Source of the DNA: Mayamaea pseudoterrestris
Lineage: Eukaryota; Bacillariophyta; Bacillariophyceae; Sellaphorales; Sellaphoraceae
Reading direction: 5' to 3'
Assembly: GCA_027923505.1 (NCBI GenBank)
Contig: BROI01000004.1
Span: 682,001 to 746,000, forward strand
DNA: 64,000 nucleotides
Part shown: piece by piece, positions 19,077 to 29,323 of the stretch
How the letters are laid out: every line of letters begins with the position of its first letter
How positions within the stretch are numbered: the first letter of the stretch is position 1
Notes under the pieces: generated by a model
The model's input: the letters and a program-made list of their open reading frames with translations, nothing else
The model's database searches: none
What the model was told of the DNA's origin: nothing
Made by a program: the position numbers and the translations under genes

Positions 19077-19445
19077 GGCTCCTATGTTCTGATCACTATT
19101 GAATCGATTTCTAGTCTCTCAATATGTGAATGAACCGAAGCAGTCGAGTCGATCGAAAGGATCGAGGCAACTTATTCGTTTCCTTTTTCGACCGCCGCGA
19201 ACATGTTCGGAGTTCGGTCAGTCCCAGTCACAAATGTCATGGGGTCGTGGATTCGTTTTCATGATCGTAAGCGAGTGTCGCGGGATCCGGGTTATTCAAG
19301 GTGAACCGATGCGACAGTTGATTTTGCCTCATCATCACAATCGCATCGACATTACAACATCACACAATCCTCGTCGTTTGAATCCCACAGAGGCTCCCAT
19401 CATTTCTCACACTCACTTGTCAATTACGATCGCCCTTGTTCCGTC
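19077..19445. other. Divergent intergenic region
   Basis: This 369 bp gap lies between divergent starts and must contain the promoters of the diatom-signature gene and PRP18. I see no TATA box, RNA gene or repeat. Confidence 0.4.
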
Positions 19446-20561
19446 ATGGATTTGCTGAAAAAGGAAATGGAACGGAAGCGACAGGCGCTCGCGTCGGCCA
19501 AGGCAGCAGCAGCCACATTGACGCAGAATCATCCATCCACCAACGGCAGCAACAACAATGGTAAACGATACATCAAGGCTAGCGACTTGCGACGCTTCCA
19601 GGAGCAAAATGAAGAGACAAACGTGGCCAATCGCAAGCGAGAGAGAGCGAGCAGAGAAAACGCGGACGAGCAGCAACACACTGACGAAACAATAACGTCG
19701 GCGACGAAGCATGCGAAAACTGATCCCGTCGACAAGGAACGGAGCACGAAAGCAACAGACAGCAGTAGCACCAAAATGGAAGAAGTAATTGAGAATTACT
19801 CGTCTCAAGAATTGACAATAAAGCTGCGTCAACTTGGTCTTGCCGTCCGCTTGTTTGGAGAAGAAAATGACAGCCGCAAACTGCGACTGCGCGAAGCAAT
19901 GACGCTGCAGCATGAGCAAATGGCATCCGTGACGGAACAAAACGAGTTTCGCCTTGGTCATGGGCATGGGATTCGTAATCCCTTTTTGGAGCGAAATGAA
20001 GATGCAGCATCTGCAGCTCATGATACTGTCGAACAGAAACCACGAGACGCCAAGGCGATGGCAGCGGAGGAGGAGGATATTTCCGATGATCCCAATAAGC
20101 GTATCCATCGCTACTTGAAAGGCCTATTGAAGCAGTGGGAGGACGATCTCGTGGGGCGGCCAGAGGAGGAAAAGCGATCCGTCGCTGGACGCAACGAAAC
20201 CAAAACGTACAAGCAATGCAAGGATTACATACGACCGCTCTTCAAGCTTTGCAAGAAGCGGCAATTGGAGGAAAGCATTGTCAGTCACTTGATCAAGATT
20301 ATTGACTTTTGCGAGCAGGAGGAGTTTGTCAAAGCAAACGATACGTACATGGACTTGGCGATTGGACGCGCCGCGTGGCCCATTGGAGTGACCATGGTCG
20401 GTATCCATGCCCGGTCTGGCCGCGAAAAGATTGCCTCTGGCAATGTTGCTCACGTGATGAACTCGGAGCTTCAGCGCAAGTACTTGACAAGTGTCAAGCG
20501 GCTCATGACGTTTGCGCAAAAGAAGAGTGACGTGGACCCAAGTAAAAAGGTTTCCATGTAA
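19446..20561 (+). CDS. PRP18: Pre-mRNA-splicing factor 18
   Basis: The protein has 371 residues in a single exon, near the usual length (about 340). Residues 1-12 (MDLLKKEMERKR) are the classical PRP18 N-terminal helix. Residues about 113-150 hold the PRP4-like SFM motif (IIKLRQLGLAVRLFGE-type: LTIKLRQLGLAVRLFGEEN followed by RKLRLREA). Residues 215-360 are the all-helical Prp18 domain: IHRYLKGLLKQWEDDL, YKQCKDYIRPLFKLCKKR, HLIKIIDFCEQEEFVKANDTYMDLAIGRAAWPIGVTMVGIHARSGREKI. This includes the invariant WPIGVT.VGIH loop that acts at exon ligation. It functions with SLU7 in the second catalytic step of nuclear splicing. Confidence 0.95.
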   Translation: MDLLKKEMERKRQALASAKAAAATLTQNHPSTNGSNNNGKRYIKASDLRRFQEQNEETNVANRKRERASRENADEQQHTDETITSATKHAKTDPVDKERSTKATDSSSTKMEEVIENYSSQELTIKLRQLGLAVRLFGEENDSRKLRLREAMTLQHEQMASVTEQNEFRLGHGHGIRNPFLERNEDAASAAHDTVEQKPRDAKAMAAEEEDISDDPNKRIHRYLKGLLKQWEDDLVGRPEEEKRSVAGRNETKTYKQCKDYIRPLFKLCKKRQLEESIVSHLIKIIDFCEQEEFVKANDTYMDLAIGRAAWPIGVTMVGIHARSGREKIASGNVAHVMNSELQRKYLTSVKRLMTFAQKKSDVDPSKKVSM

Positions 20562-20692
20562 TTGACTTGATGCTGACATGTTAAATTCGTCTACCGTACA
20601 CTTTTTAATACATCTACGGTATCCTGTACGGTACGCTCCCTTGTAGATATACGTACATCCAACCCGAACAATCTAATATGGCATTATATCAA

Positions 20693-22279
20693 TTAAAAGA
20701 TTGTCACCAAGACAAACGCTGAATAGAGCAGTGCAATTGGATACGCCATCAAGTATCGCTGCGCCCGCATGTTGCATCCAACCTCCAAGAGTCGCGTGCT
20801 GGCAACGGTACTCCAAAGCACCGTCAACACTCCCAAGAATCGTAACATGAGTAAAACAGTCGCGTTATGCTGCAACATTAACATGCTAAACAGAATCTTG
20901 ATTGCGGCGAGTACATTGACTGGTAGTAGCGCGTAGCCAAGAATACTCGTCGTGGTCCAAATGGAAATCGACACTGGCTCGTGTTGCTGCTGCACCATGA
21001 CATGGTCGTACGCACTTCCCAGCGACCCCTTCATCAAGTTCAACACCAAGGCCAGTGCGCCGCATCCAAACACGCTCAACCCGTAAATGTATCCAAACGA
21101 GTGAAGCTTGCCGGTCAGTAGCAGTTCCGCTCCCAGCAGCAAGGCAAACACCAACGGACCGGCCAAATCAGAGTCCTGCATCATGCTTGAAGTAGTTTCA
21201 GTGTAACCCGTCGGCTGCGACAGACTGTTTGTCTTCAAAAAGGGTAGTCGCGCGAACGGAAGAACCACCGCCTTGGTTTTGAAGAAAATATGCGACATGT
21301 TGATGCCGAGTTCCTCCAGCAGCGGAGGCTCGTCCAAAAAGTCGTTATTGTTATAGTAGCTACTGCTAGCGGTATTCGCTGCTGTCAGTTGCGGCGTAAA
21401 GTAGGCTGGCGTCGTGGTTGCTGCATCCATGCTGCCAGCAAATAATGATGATGCAGTATTGGCGGTGGCCGATGTGCTCATCCAGCCGGAGAAATCATTG
21501 TTGTTTTCAAATGTCGAATTGACATTGTAACTAGTAGATGCCGCAGTAGCTGGTTGCGCATACTGCTGCTGCTGAAATGGTTGCGTTTGCGAGTAAAAAT
21601 TGCTATTGGTAGCAGCAGCATCTGCAAAGGCAGGCGCTTGCGTCGGAGCTGCTTGCAATTGACTCGAAGAAGAAGCTCCTGTTCCTGCATTTACAATCCC
21701 GTTATATCTGGACGCAGAAGGATCAGATGGAGTGAAAATGGCTGGCTGCGGCTGCACGGAACTGAATTTGTTTGCTTCGTGCTGCTGCTGTTGCTGCTGC
21801 TGTTGCGAAGGCTGATAGAATCCAATGGGAGTTGGTGCAGTTGCTGCTGCTGCCGCTCCAGTAGGTTGCGGCAAGCGCGTCGAGGATCGATTCGTCGCCG
21901 TCGCCCTCGCTGGACGAGTCTGCATCATTTGGTGACGATTCGTTCGAACGCTTGTGGTTGCTGGCGCGTTGGTTCCCATGGGCCGAGGTCCAGTCGCAGT
22001 GACGGAACGAGTCGTTGTTGTTGCAGAGGCAGGAGTAGGAGCTGCTGCCGAGAGTTTTGTATCACTTGCAGCAGCAGCGGAATGGCTTTGAACTGTCGCT
22101 CTGCTCGCTGCTGCTGCTAGCGAGGAAGATGGTTGCCGAGGAGCTTGAGGAGGTTGCTGTTGCTGCTGCTGAGCTGGAGTAACTCGATGGGGAGGCGGTG
22201 GTGGAGGAGCCTTGGCGCGAGTGGCTCCAGCACCTGCACTTTTCGAGTCACTGAAATCATTGAAAAACTCGTCTGACAT
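20693..22279 (-). CDS. YIPF5/Yip1-family Golgi membrane protein with long low-complexity N-terminus
   Basis: The protein has 528 residues and an ATG start. Residues 1-315 are Gln/Ala/Ser/Thr/Pro-rich, with polyglutamine and polyproline runs. Then EPPLLEELGINMSHIFFKT matches the cytosolic motif that precedes the membrane domain of Yip1/YIPF5 proteins. Residues about 370-528 contain five hydrophobic helices (LAGPLVFALLLGAELLLTG, YIYGLSVFGCGALALVL, ILGYALLPVNVLAAIKILF, LLMLRFLGVLTVLWSTV, YLMAYPIALLYSAFVLVTIF). Yip1 proteins bind Rab/Ypt GTPases and act in ER-to-Golgi vesicle traffic. The N-terminal extension makes it about twice the length of the human homologue (257 residues); no second domain is visible there. 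Confidence 0.88.
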   Translation of the reverse strand: MSDEFFNDFSDSKSAGAGATRAKAPPPPPPHRVTPAQQQQQQPPQAPRQPSSSLAAAASRATVQSHSAAAASDTKLSAAAPTPASATTTTRSVTATGPRPMGTNAPATTSVRTNRHQMMQTRPARATATNRSSTRLPQPTGAAAAATAPTPIGFYQPSQQQQQQQQHEANKFSSVQPQPAIFTPSDPSASRYNGIVNAGTGASSSSQLQAAPTQAPAFADAAATNSNFYSQTQPFQQQQYAQPATAASTSYNVNSTFENNNDFSGWMSTSATANTASSLFAGSMDAATTTPAYFTPQLTAANTASSSYYNNNDFLDEPPLLEELGINMSHIFFKTKAVVLPFARLPFLKTNSLSQPTGYTETTSSMMQDSDLAGPLVFALLLGAELLLTGKLHSFGYIYGLSVFGCGALALVLNLMKGSLGSAYDHVMVQQQHEPVSISIWTTTSILGYALLPVNVLAAIKILFSMLMLQHNATVLLMLRFLGVLTVLWSTVASTRLLEVGCNMRAQRYLMAYPIALLYSAFVLVTIF

Positions 22280-22586
22280 TGTAGTGTATTTGATTAGCTA
22301 TGTTTAGCTGTGGAGCAGCTGAATAAATAGATAGCAACGCGTTTTAGATAAAGACCAAGATGCTGTTATTAGCGTCGGATCGTTTGTCGACGTCATGGTC
22401 ATTCTTTCCGTTCGCGCCTCGGGCGACGGACAGGTGGGGTGTGACGTAGCGGCACCCACAGTGCACGACCGAGCGGTACTGAATTTTGGCGAACTGTGTT
22501 CTTCCCGCACCTCGATTCGTTTGAGAAGCTTCTCTGCTGCTTACATCAAAGCACCATCCATGATCACCGACACATGCTCATAGATT
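22280..22586. other. Divergent intergenic region
   Basis: A 307 bp gap between the divergent YIPF5-like and DUF308-like genes, expected to hold both promoters. Nothing distinctive is seen. Confidence 0.4.
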
Positions 22587-23204
22587 ATGCCACCTGCAGC
22601 TACAACAGATACAACACATACAACACCCTTGTTGAACGTTGACGAGGAGATTGCCATTGCGTCTCACATTGCCGCCACACCCGAGGAAGTCGCCGGCAAT
22701 TGGCACTACTTGTTTCTCACGGGCCTCATTGACACTGTTGTTGGAGTTGCGTGCCTAGTGGCGCCCCTGCTGGCGACGCAGGTGGTGTCGCTGGTGCTCG
22801 TGGTGCTCGTCTTTTGCACCGGACTCTTCAACGTGTCCACCGTTTGCGTCACGGAACGTGGATACCAGCACCAATTCTTTTGGGTTGGAGTTGTGGAAAT
22901 TTTTGTTGCCATGATCCTCTACTTTCATCGACTTGGAACCATGACGTTGTTGACCATTTTGATTGCCGTTTCGTTCATGATCTTTGGTTCACTGGAAATG
23001 ACAGTGGCCCAGCAGGATGAGCGCATGGCTGCCCGCGGCTTGACATTCTTTTCGGGTATTTTGACGTTGATTTTGAGCATTCTGATCATTGTGGTCATGC
23101 CTATAACGCAGTGGGATACTGTGGGAGTGTTGCTTGGAGCGAATCTGATCAACATTGGCATTTGCCGGGTCATTGTTGCGTTGTATGGACGCAGCATATT
23201 GTAA
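22587..23204 (+). CDS. DUF308/HdeD-like multi-pass membrane protein
   Basis: The protein has 205 residues and an ATG start. Six hydrophobic helices are visible in two groups of three: YLFLTGLIDTVVGVACLVAP, VVSLVLVVLVFCTGLFNV, FFWVGVVEIFVAMILYF, TLLTILIAVSFMIFGSLEM, LTFFSGILTLILSILIIVV and TVGVLLGANLINIGICRV. The pattern of a W/F at the start of each odd helix and a GxxxL..G second helix resembles the HdeD/DUF308 repeat. In enterobacteria that family takes part in acid resistance, but its biochemical role is unknown. The first 40 residues are polar and probably cytosolic. No plastid presequence is present, so a secretory-pathway or plasma-membrane location is likely. Confidence 0.65.
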   Translation: MPPAATTDTTHTTPLLNVDEEIAIASHIAATPEEVAGNWHYLFLTGLIDTVVGVACLVAPLLATQVVSLVLVVLVFCTGLFNVSTVCVTERGYQHQFFWVGVVEIFVAMILYFHRLGTMTLLTILIAVSFMIFGSLEMTVAQQDERMAARGLTFFSGILTLILSILIIVVMPITQWDTVGVLLGANLINIGICRVIVALYGRSIL

Positions 23205-23538
23205 GCGTACGGGTAGTGCAAATGGAATTGATATCTGCAGTCGGAGACTAATCATATTGGTCTTTTAATTGCGTGAACTAAGCATGAATGTGCATCCATA
23301 TTAGTAGTCTTGTCGTGCGTATCAAAATAATGAAGGGCTCGGGCGAGCAAAAATAATTTTGGCAATGGAAATAGCTAAACCGTCGATGTCACAATGAGTC
23401 GCTGTCAGACACTTTTGACGCTTCGCGGCGACCGCAAAGCATCATCCGATCCTTGCCTTCACATATCAATTTTGCTTGACGAACCCATGCCTCTCATGAT
23501 CCTGTACCGGTAGCTCCAAACTTTGCCTTCTTAACAAT
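23205..23538. other. Intergenic region
   Basis: This 334 bp gap lies between two plus-strand genes and contains the 3' end of one and the promoter of the other. No gene or repeat is recognised. Confidence 0.4.
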
Positions 23539-24798
23539 ATGATGAAGCTCAAACACGTTTCAATATCTTGCTACTTTGTTGTCATGAATGAAACACTCTG
23601 TCACGCTCGCCATTGCCATCATGCTTCATCATCGGCATTTCTGCATTCAACATTTCGACGCATCAATCATCAACCAGCAATGCCGCCAGAGACGCAATTA
23701 TCGGCCAAGGCAAGCAGCAGCAAGAAACGCAGTGGATCTTCTGCAGCACTCAAAGGGTTTGGATCTTCCTTGAAAAACACAATACCTACCGACAAGAGTC
23801 CCACGACACGAGCCTTTCTCAAGTACTTGGACGACAAGGGCGCCGGCGACAATTTGAAACGAACGGCGCTTGGTTTCGTTCCCATGAAGGACGTTTCGTT
23901 GCGAGGTATCATTGCCATGAAGGACTTGAAGCAGGGTCAAGACATTATTGACATTCCCTATGAATTGGCCATTAACCTTGGCCCGCAGGGTGACGATCCC
24001 ACCATACCCGCCGTGCAGCTGCTGCGCGACTACTGCGAGTGCCATCACAATGAGAATGAACGCTTGGCGTACTACAAAATGCTTCCAGCGTTCAACGGAA
24101 CTGACTCGTTGGGTTCCACCGACGTTTACTCGAACGCGGCACTGGAAGCCTTGCAGTTTCCCTTGATTGTGGAGGAAACCTTGCAGCGTCGTAGATTGAC
24201 GCAGTTACGGTTCGAGAAGGATATTTCCAGTGACGCTAGCTTTCCAAAGTGGATCGATGGTGAAACATGCGTGTCGCTGCAGCATTTCACGTGGGCCGTG
24301 TGGATCGTCACGTCGCGCGTGCTCACCGTTCAAGATGACGACAGCAGCAGCGTTCGATTGCTCATTCCCTATTTGGACATGTGCAACCACGATCGATCCA
24401 GTGTGCACGTGCTGACGGGCCGCGCCTGTAGTGGCGGTCGACTCAGAGTGGTGGCGGGCTCCATGATCAAGGCGGGAACGCCCGTCAACATTTGCTACGG
24501 CGCGGAAACGAACGACCGCTTCATTCAGGACTACGGATTCTTGGACACGACCACGCCGCAAGGCTTTCGCCTGCTGGCGCAGCAACTAGTGGGAAAAATG
24601 CGCATGCGAGAGTTGGGCAGGTTGGTGACGATTTCCGACGTTGACCGAGACCGAACGTTGGAGCGACTGCGCGAAACGACCATGGCGGAGGATGAGGCGC
24701 TGCTGCAGCGGCAAGATTTGGATGCGCAAATGAGACTAACCATTGAGTTTCGATGGCGGCTCAAGCAGGCACTCTCCGAGTTTACAAATATAGTTTAG
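23539..24798 (+). CDS. SET-domain lysine methyltransferase (SETD3/Rubisco-LSMT-like)
   Basis: The protein has 419 residues from the first ATG. Residues about 95-330 match the split SET domain of the SETD3/RLSMT class: GIIAMKDLKQGQDIIDIP, LIPYLDMCNHDRSSV with the invariant NH pair, and AGTPVNICYGAETNDRFIQDYGFLD with the catalytic YG and the closing aromatic. The inserted iSET region carries ALEALQFPLIVEETLQRRR and FTWAVWIVTSRV. The last 80 residues are helical, as in the substrate-binding C-domain. Known members methylate Rubisco, plastid aldolase, actin His or ribosomal proteins with S-adenosylmethionine. The N-terminal 50 residues (SSSAFLHSTFRR within a His-rich run) could be a weak plastid presequence. 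A start at MPPETQLSAK is possible for a cytosolic form. Confidence 0.82.
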   Translation: MMKLKHVSISCYFVVMNETLCHARHCHHASSSAFLHSTFRRINHQPAMPPETQLSAKASSSKKRSGSSAALKGFGSSLKNTIPTDKSPTTRAFLKYLDDKGAGDNLKRTALGFVPMKDVSLRGIIAMKDLKQGQDIIDIPYELAINLGPQGDDPTIPAVQLLRDYCECHHNENERLAYYKMLPAFNGTDSLGSTDVYSNAALEALQFPLIVEETLQRRRLTQLRFEKDISSDASFPKWIDGETCVSLQHFTWAVWIVTSRVLTVQDDDSSSVRLLIPYLDMCNHDRSSVHVLTGRACSGGRLRVVAGSMIKAGTPVNICYGAETNDRFIQDYGFLDTTTPQGFRLLAQQLVGKMRMRELGRLVTISDVDRDRTLERLRETTMAEDEALLQRQDLDAQMRLTIEFRWRLKQALSEFTNIV

Positions 24799-24876
24799 CT
24801 ATAACGCGACATAGAGACATAGTAGGCTACTTGATTTGTAAATGTACTCTAATGTTTGCTTGGCAGCTCGACAAAC

Positions 24877-25314
24877 TTACACTGACAAATCCAAGTCGTC
24901 ACCATCATCATTCACATCACCAAACACTTCCGGCTCGAATTTGTTCATGCGCGGATTCTTGACATTAATACCCGCCTGCTTGGCCACTCCGAGCAATTCT
25001 GCCAGCGCCTCGCTCTGCTGATTGTCCTTTGCGGCGGACACTTGGCGCATGAATTCGCCACGATCCGAAAGTTTGTAGCCTTCAAAGGCCTTGCGCTCGC
25101 CGCCGCGCTTGCTGGCGAATTCTTCCGGGACCATGTGGCGACTGTTGCTCAAGCCCCAGCCGCCAGTGCCTTCGGCGTAAAGACGAGTTGTGGTAATGCT
25201 GATATGTCTTGTTGAGGTTGTGCTTAATCTATGAGGTTTATCTGGAGCGGTAAAGGCAAGTGACGCTGATATCAGACAGACGACGAGGAGAAATAGTGAC
25301 ATGTAGAGCGACAT
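24877..25314 (-). CDS. Small plastid-targeted protein of unknown function
   Basis: The protein has 145 residues. Residues 1-22 (LFLLVVCLISASLAFTAP) are a signal peptide ending in a textbook ASAFAP-type junction, followed by a Ser/Thr/Arg-rich transit peptide to about residue 48 (TTTRLYA). The mature protein is about 95 residues: GGWGLSNSRHMVPEEFASKRGGERKAF, then EALAELLGVAKQAGINVKNPR and an acidic tail. It has no membrane segment. I do not recognise a characterised homologue; the compact, polar and gap-free mature part suggests a conserved small stromal or thylakoid-associated protein. It is convergent with the SET gene, 78 bp away. Confidence 0.75.
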   Translation of the reverse strand: MSLYMSLFLLVVCLISASLAFTAPDKPHRLSTTSTRHISITTTRLYAEGTGGWGLSNSRHMVPEEFASKRGGERKAFEGYKLSDRGEFMRQVSAAKDNQQSEALAELLGVAKQAGINVKNPRMNKFEPEVFGDVNDDGDDLDLSV

Positions 25315-25571
25315 GGCTATTGTCTGTCTCTTTGAATCTGTACAATATGCAAGCTGTAATGGAAGCAGAAAGCTGAAGTCTTTGCTGGATTCAGTCGGCC
25401 ATGGTGGAAGCGAAGCGGAAACGGATGACGTGGTTTCCTCGAGTACCGGTACGACGTTTTGTCACGCTTGTTCGATTGGCAACGATTAGCCATCACAATG
25501 CCGACGAGACCTATCATGGATGATACTGCAGCAAGTTACGAAAATGTCACATTGAACATTTGCATATTACA

Positions 25572-26597
25572 ATGTTTCGCTACAAACTCATTGTTGCCTA
25601 CGATGGAACGCGATTCCATGGCTTTCAACGACAATTGAAGAATGAGGATGTCACTTCGTCGTCGTTGCCCACTTCTAATACCATTAGCAATAACAAGAAC
25701 AGCAAGAATCATCATCAACCACCAAAGCGACCTCACTGGCTGGCTTGCGGCCAAAAGAAGCCATGCAGTCACACCATTCAGCAAGTGTTGGAGACGGCAA
25801 TCATGAGTTGGACCAATGTAGCGAATGTGGCATCGCTCCAACTCGTCTTTTGCAGTCGCACCGACAAGGGAGTGCATGCGCGTCGTCAAGTGGTGGCAGT
25901 CAGTTTGCCCGTAGACGAAGTGCCAGTGTACGAGATACAGAGTAGCATCAATAGTCGACTGCCGTGGGACGTTTCGGTCGAGGCGGTGGAGCGTTGTCAC
26001 GAATCGTTTGATCCCCGGCTACATGTGCGCATCAAGCAGTATTCCTACACCATTAAATACCGGAAACGAGTCTACGACAATGACAATTCGCTGCTACCAA
26101 TCTGCCAACGCGGCCCGCACAGCTTTCGGAGCGCACTCGACCATCAGTGCCTCTGGTACGTGCCCTGGGCACTGGACGACGCGCTTTTGCCGCAACTGTG
26201 CTGTTTGCTGCAGGGCACACACGACTTTGGCGCCTTTGTCCACAAGGAAGACCGGCACGCCAAGTGTCAAATACTCAATGTGAGTCGCGTCGAGTTTCAA
26301 GTACTTGAGGAAACTTGTGACCAAGCACCCGTCGTCACGGGCCGGTTCATTTTTGAAAGCGTGGGCTTTCGTCGCACCATGGTGCGCAACTTGGTGGGCT
26401 TTTGCATTGACGTTTGTCGAAGCGCCGATCACGTCAAAAACTGGGACTGGGCCAAGGAGCTGTGGACAACGGCGCCGGATGAGGCTGGTGTGCGCGTGCA
26501 TGCGGCGCCGGCTAGTGGGTTGTGTCTGGAGTTTATTGATTATGATGAAACAGGTGATGGTAATGCGAAAGATGTAAATAGCAATGGAAGTATTTAG
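25572..26597 (+). CDS. tRNA pseudouridine synthase, TruA family
   Basis: The ATG at 25572 opens directly on the conserved first strand FRYKLIVAYDGTRFHGFQRQ; codons upstream in frame lack an ATG. The protein has 341 residues. The catalytic motif is CSRTDKGVHA with Asp98, flanked by SHTIQQVLETAI. The C-terminal half shows RIKQYSYTIKYRKR, THDFGAFVHKED (the TruA H..F..F loop) and GFRRTMVRNLVGF, which binds RNA. TruA enzymes convert U38-U40 of the tRNA anticodon arm to pseudouridine; eukaryotic Pus3 is the equivalent. A roughly 45-residue Asn/Ser/Lys-rich insertion separates the GFQRQ strand from the next helix. No organelle presequence is seen, so a cytosolic or nuclear location is likely. Its stop lies 14 bp from the convergent sulfotransferase-like gene. 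Confidence 0.9.
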   Translation: MFRYKLIVAYDGTRFHGFQRQLKNEDVTSSSLPTSNTISNNKNSKNHHQPPKRPHWLACGQKKPCSHTIQQVLETAIMSWTNVANVASLQLVFCSRTDKGVHARRQVVAVSLPVDEVPVYEIQSSINSRLPWDVSVEAVERCHESFDPRLHVRIKQYSYTIKYRKRVYDNDNSLLPICQRGPHSFRSALDHQCLWYVPWALDDALLPQLCCLLQGTHDFGAFVHKEDRHAKCQILNVSRVEFQVLEETCDQAPVVTGRFIFESVGFRRTMVRNLVGFCIDVCRSADHVKNWDWAKELWTTAPDEAGVRVHAAPASGLCLEFIDYDETGDGNAKDVNSNGSI

Positions 26598-26610
26598 CAG
26601 TTTCTATGTT

Positions 26611-29323
26611 TCAACCATTTAGTATTCCGCTGCGTGCTACGGCGAGTTTCGATGCCTCTGCCGCAAGAGCCTCACGCGATTTGATGACACGTTGCAGCAA
26701 TCCTTCCTTTCTCTGGCGCAATCGCTCGAATCGCTCCTTGAAGGATTCCGTCATTTCCGGTTCGGCAAGTGACTTGACCCTCATGCTTGTTCTCGTGTAG
26801 CGAAGCGGTCTGCCGGGTCCCTGGTCAATCTCACGCCGAATCTTCCAACCAAGAAAGGGTTCCCGCAAATCGAGCGGATCAACGTGGAGCGGACATTGCT
26901 CGTAGCCAAAGGTTTCCATCAATCGAGGACTCAATGTTTCGTGCGCGTACTTGCGGTCGATGGCGTTCAAGCCGCGATGACGGCCATACGTGCCGACTTG
27001 CTTCATGAGCGATGATATAAAGTCGGTGGGATTGCCGTGCACCTTGGAGCGGCTAATCATGTACTTGAAGGTGTGTGTGTCGTTCATGCCAATGCACTCA
27101 CGGATCGAGTTGACAACCTCCTCGAGTCGATACAGTGCATCCTCAAATCGAATCATGAGTCTCGGATAGTCTGTTGAACATTATTAGCGCGTGAGTAGTT
27201 GTGCTGGCAAGAAATCAAGCAACAGAGGCTGCAACCAGTCTTACCGGCGTCTAGATACTGCAAGTGCCAATCATTCCACATATCCGCGAGGCTGGTATAG
27301 TTATCTTTTATTTTGTAGGATGTCTGATGGGTGTTGCATTGGACCGGCCTGTGAACGTGAACGTGCATGGGTAAAAAGGGCGCCTCTTGAACGGAGCCGT
27401 GCTCCCATCGCATGCAAAATGACTCACCAAGTGGTCATGTTGTGTGCGTAGCGAATAAAATTGGGACAACGATTGTTTGGTTCCTTCTCCCACATTGCAT
27501 CGTAACGAGCCTTGCACATGGATTGAAACCAAAAGAATGGATCGCGCACTGGTAGCAGAAAGGAGAAGAGTTAGCGACAGACAGTAAGTGGATTGCTGGT
27601 AAGAATAGCACAAATGTCTGTACCTACCAATTACGATGGGTAACACTCGTTCTTGGTTCTCCATGTTGTCAATCGGAAACCTGTTGTGGAGTCGATGAGT
27701 ATCAGGTGGTAAATGTTTGCCTATACGTACAGTAATGGCACGAGACAAAACACAGTGTTGAGAAGCAAGCTTCCAAGACGCAGCAAATGCATGTGGCAGC
27801 AGCAGCACACACTCTTGTAACTTACCCCACGGAACTTCATGCGGCGAAAACTCCCGGCGCGGCAAGCGCTTGACGTTTTCGTTCAAGGATCGACACAGTG
27901 CATTCGTACCGCAGTGATACAAGCCCGCCACCCGCGGCATTGGCTCCAACTGCTCTCCATCGTTACGTTCCGGCATGAGCAAGTCTCGATACGCTTGGCA
28001 GGTATCCAGACCCACAATGACTGGTTTGGTTCCATATTTCTGCACCACTTGGGCGTGCGTCGGCAAGGCGTGGCATAGCGCGTCCCGCTTGGCGGCCGAC
28101 CGGCGAGCCATGGCGTCGCTCGCCGAAAGTATTATGCGCAGGTAGGGTTCCTTGTCGAAGCAAGCGTCGGGATACAAGGTCAACATCTCCTGGACCTTGG
28201 CTTCGACTGTCACTGGATCGGGAGCTGGAGGATACACCAGGCCGGTGCGATCCGACAAGCGATTCCTGCGGTATCGTTCACTCCGGTCTGGTTCAAACAA
28301 TATGCTCCTTTTCGATGCGTCTTGATGTTGATTGTTGACTGTGGTTGTGGTTGACGCTGCGATTGTGCTGGTGCGCCGTGCAAAGGGATTAAGGTTGGAT
28401 GCTTTGTTCCATATCCTTTGTGCTAGGGATGTGCTGGTTCGTTGATGTATTGTTGTAGCATTGTAGACTTCCGATAGTTGCAGTGCCGGTATTTCTTTCT
28501 TATCAACAGGCGATGATCCTTCGTCGTCCTCGCCGCTCATAGTCAGTGCATCAGCCGATGCAGGCGGCAGGGCGCTGTTGTTTGACTTTGGCAGACCATC
28601 TTCATGGTCCAATTCTTCCTCATTCTTTTCATACTCGCCTCCTTGTACATCGTCGTCATCGTCGCCATACGCTTCGTGGTTGTCGTCGTCAATATTATAT
28701 CGAGACTCGGACGCTCGCGCCACTCCGTCGCGGACAATGCTGAAGTCAAAGTCGGGCAGTGACACACTCGGTCGCTGAAAGAATTGATCCCTAACGTCGC
28801 TGCGTAAGTAATCACTACCATCGTTATCATCATTATCCAATACTTTTTTCGATTGCTTGATGAGGTAAAAGCTTCGATAGCAAAGTGCCACCAACAATAC
28901 TAGCAGAAGCACGGCAAACCTGGTCCGTCGTTTTCGTTTTCGTTTCTGCTGCGAGTGCTTGCTGGGTAACGTCATGGTGACCGTCATGGGCGCCGTTTTT
29001 TGAAAGGGTTGCTTGTTGCTGAATGATGGATGACTGTTATCGTTGTACCGCCTAGTGTACTGCAACGTTGGTGCAGGAATCCTCAAAGTGGGAGTACCTT
29101 GTTGACGTTGACTACTTGCATTCACAAGGTACGGACGATGTTGATGTTGCTGATGGTGACTCCTCGGAGACAGACTTAGATGTTCTACAGCAACCATGCT
29201 TGTCTGAACAGTATGGTTATTTTTGCCATCATGGTTGGAATGGCGCAGTTCGCCGTCTCCGCGTCGTCGCGTCGGAGATACGTTCGTCGTGCCTTTTGTT
29301 TGTGTGGAACTATCAGACGGCAT
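26611..29323 (-). CDS. Sulfotransferase-like type II membrane protein (five exons)
   Basis: Exons 29323-27826, 27720-27628, 27548-27428, 27348-27245 and 27170-26611 join in frame through GT-AG introns of 105, 79, 79 and 74 bp, giving about 791 residues. The ATG at 29323 is used; the frame upstream begins only at GTG. Residues about 136-155 (FAVLLLVLLVALCYRSF) are a signal anchor after a Lys/Arg-rich tail, so the catalytic part is luminal, presumably Golgi. A stem of roughly 300 Asp/Ser/Asn-rich residues follows. The catalytic part begins with VAGLYHCGTNALCRSL, a 5'-PAPS-binding loop, and VPWGKH. The 3'-phosphate motif LPIVIVRDPFFWFQSMC spans the junction of exons 2 and 3. It ends with RLMIRFEDALY. 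Such enzymes move sulfate from PAPS to glycans or proteins. The acceptor is unknown. Confidence 0.82.
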
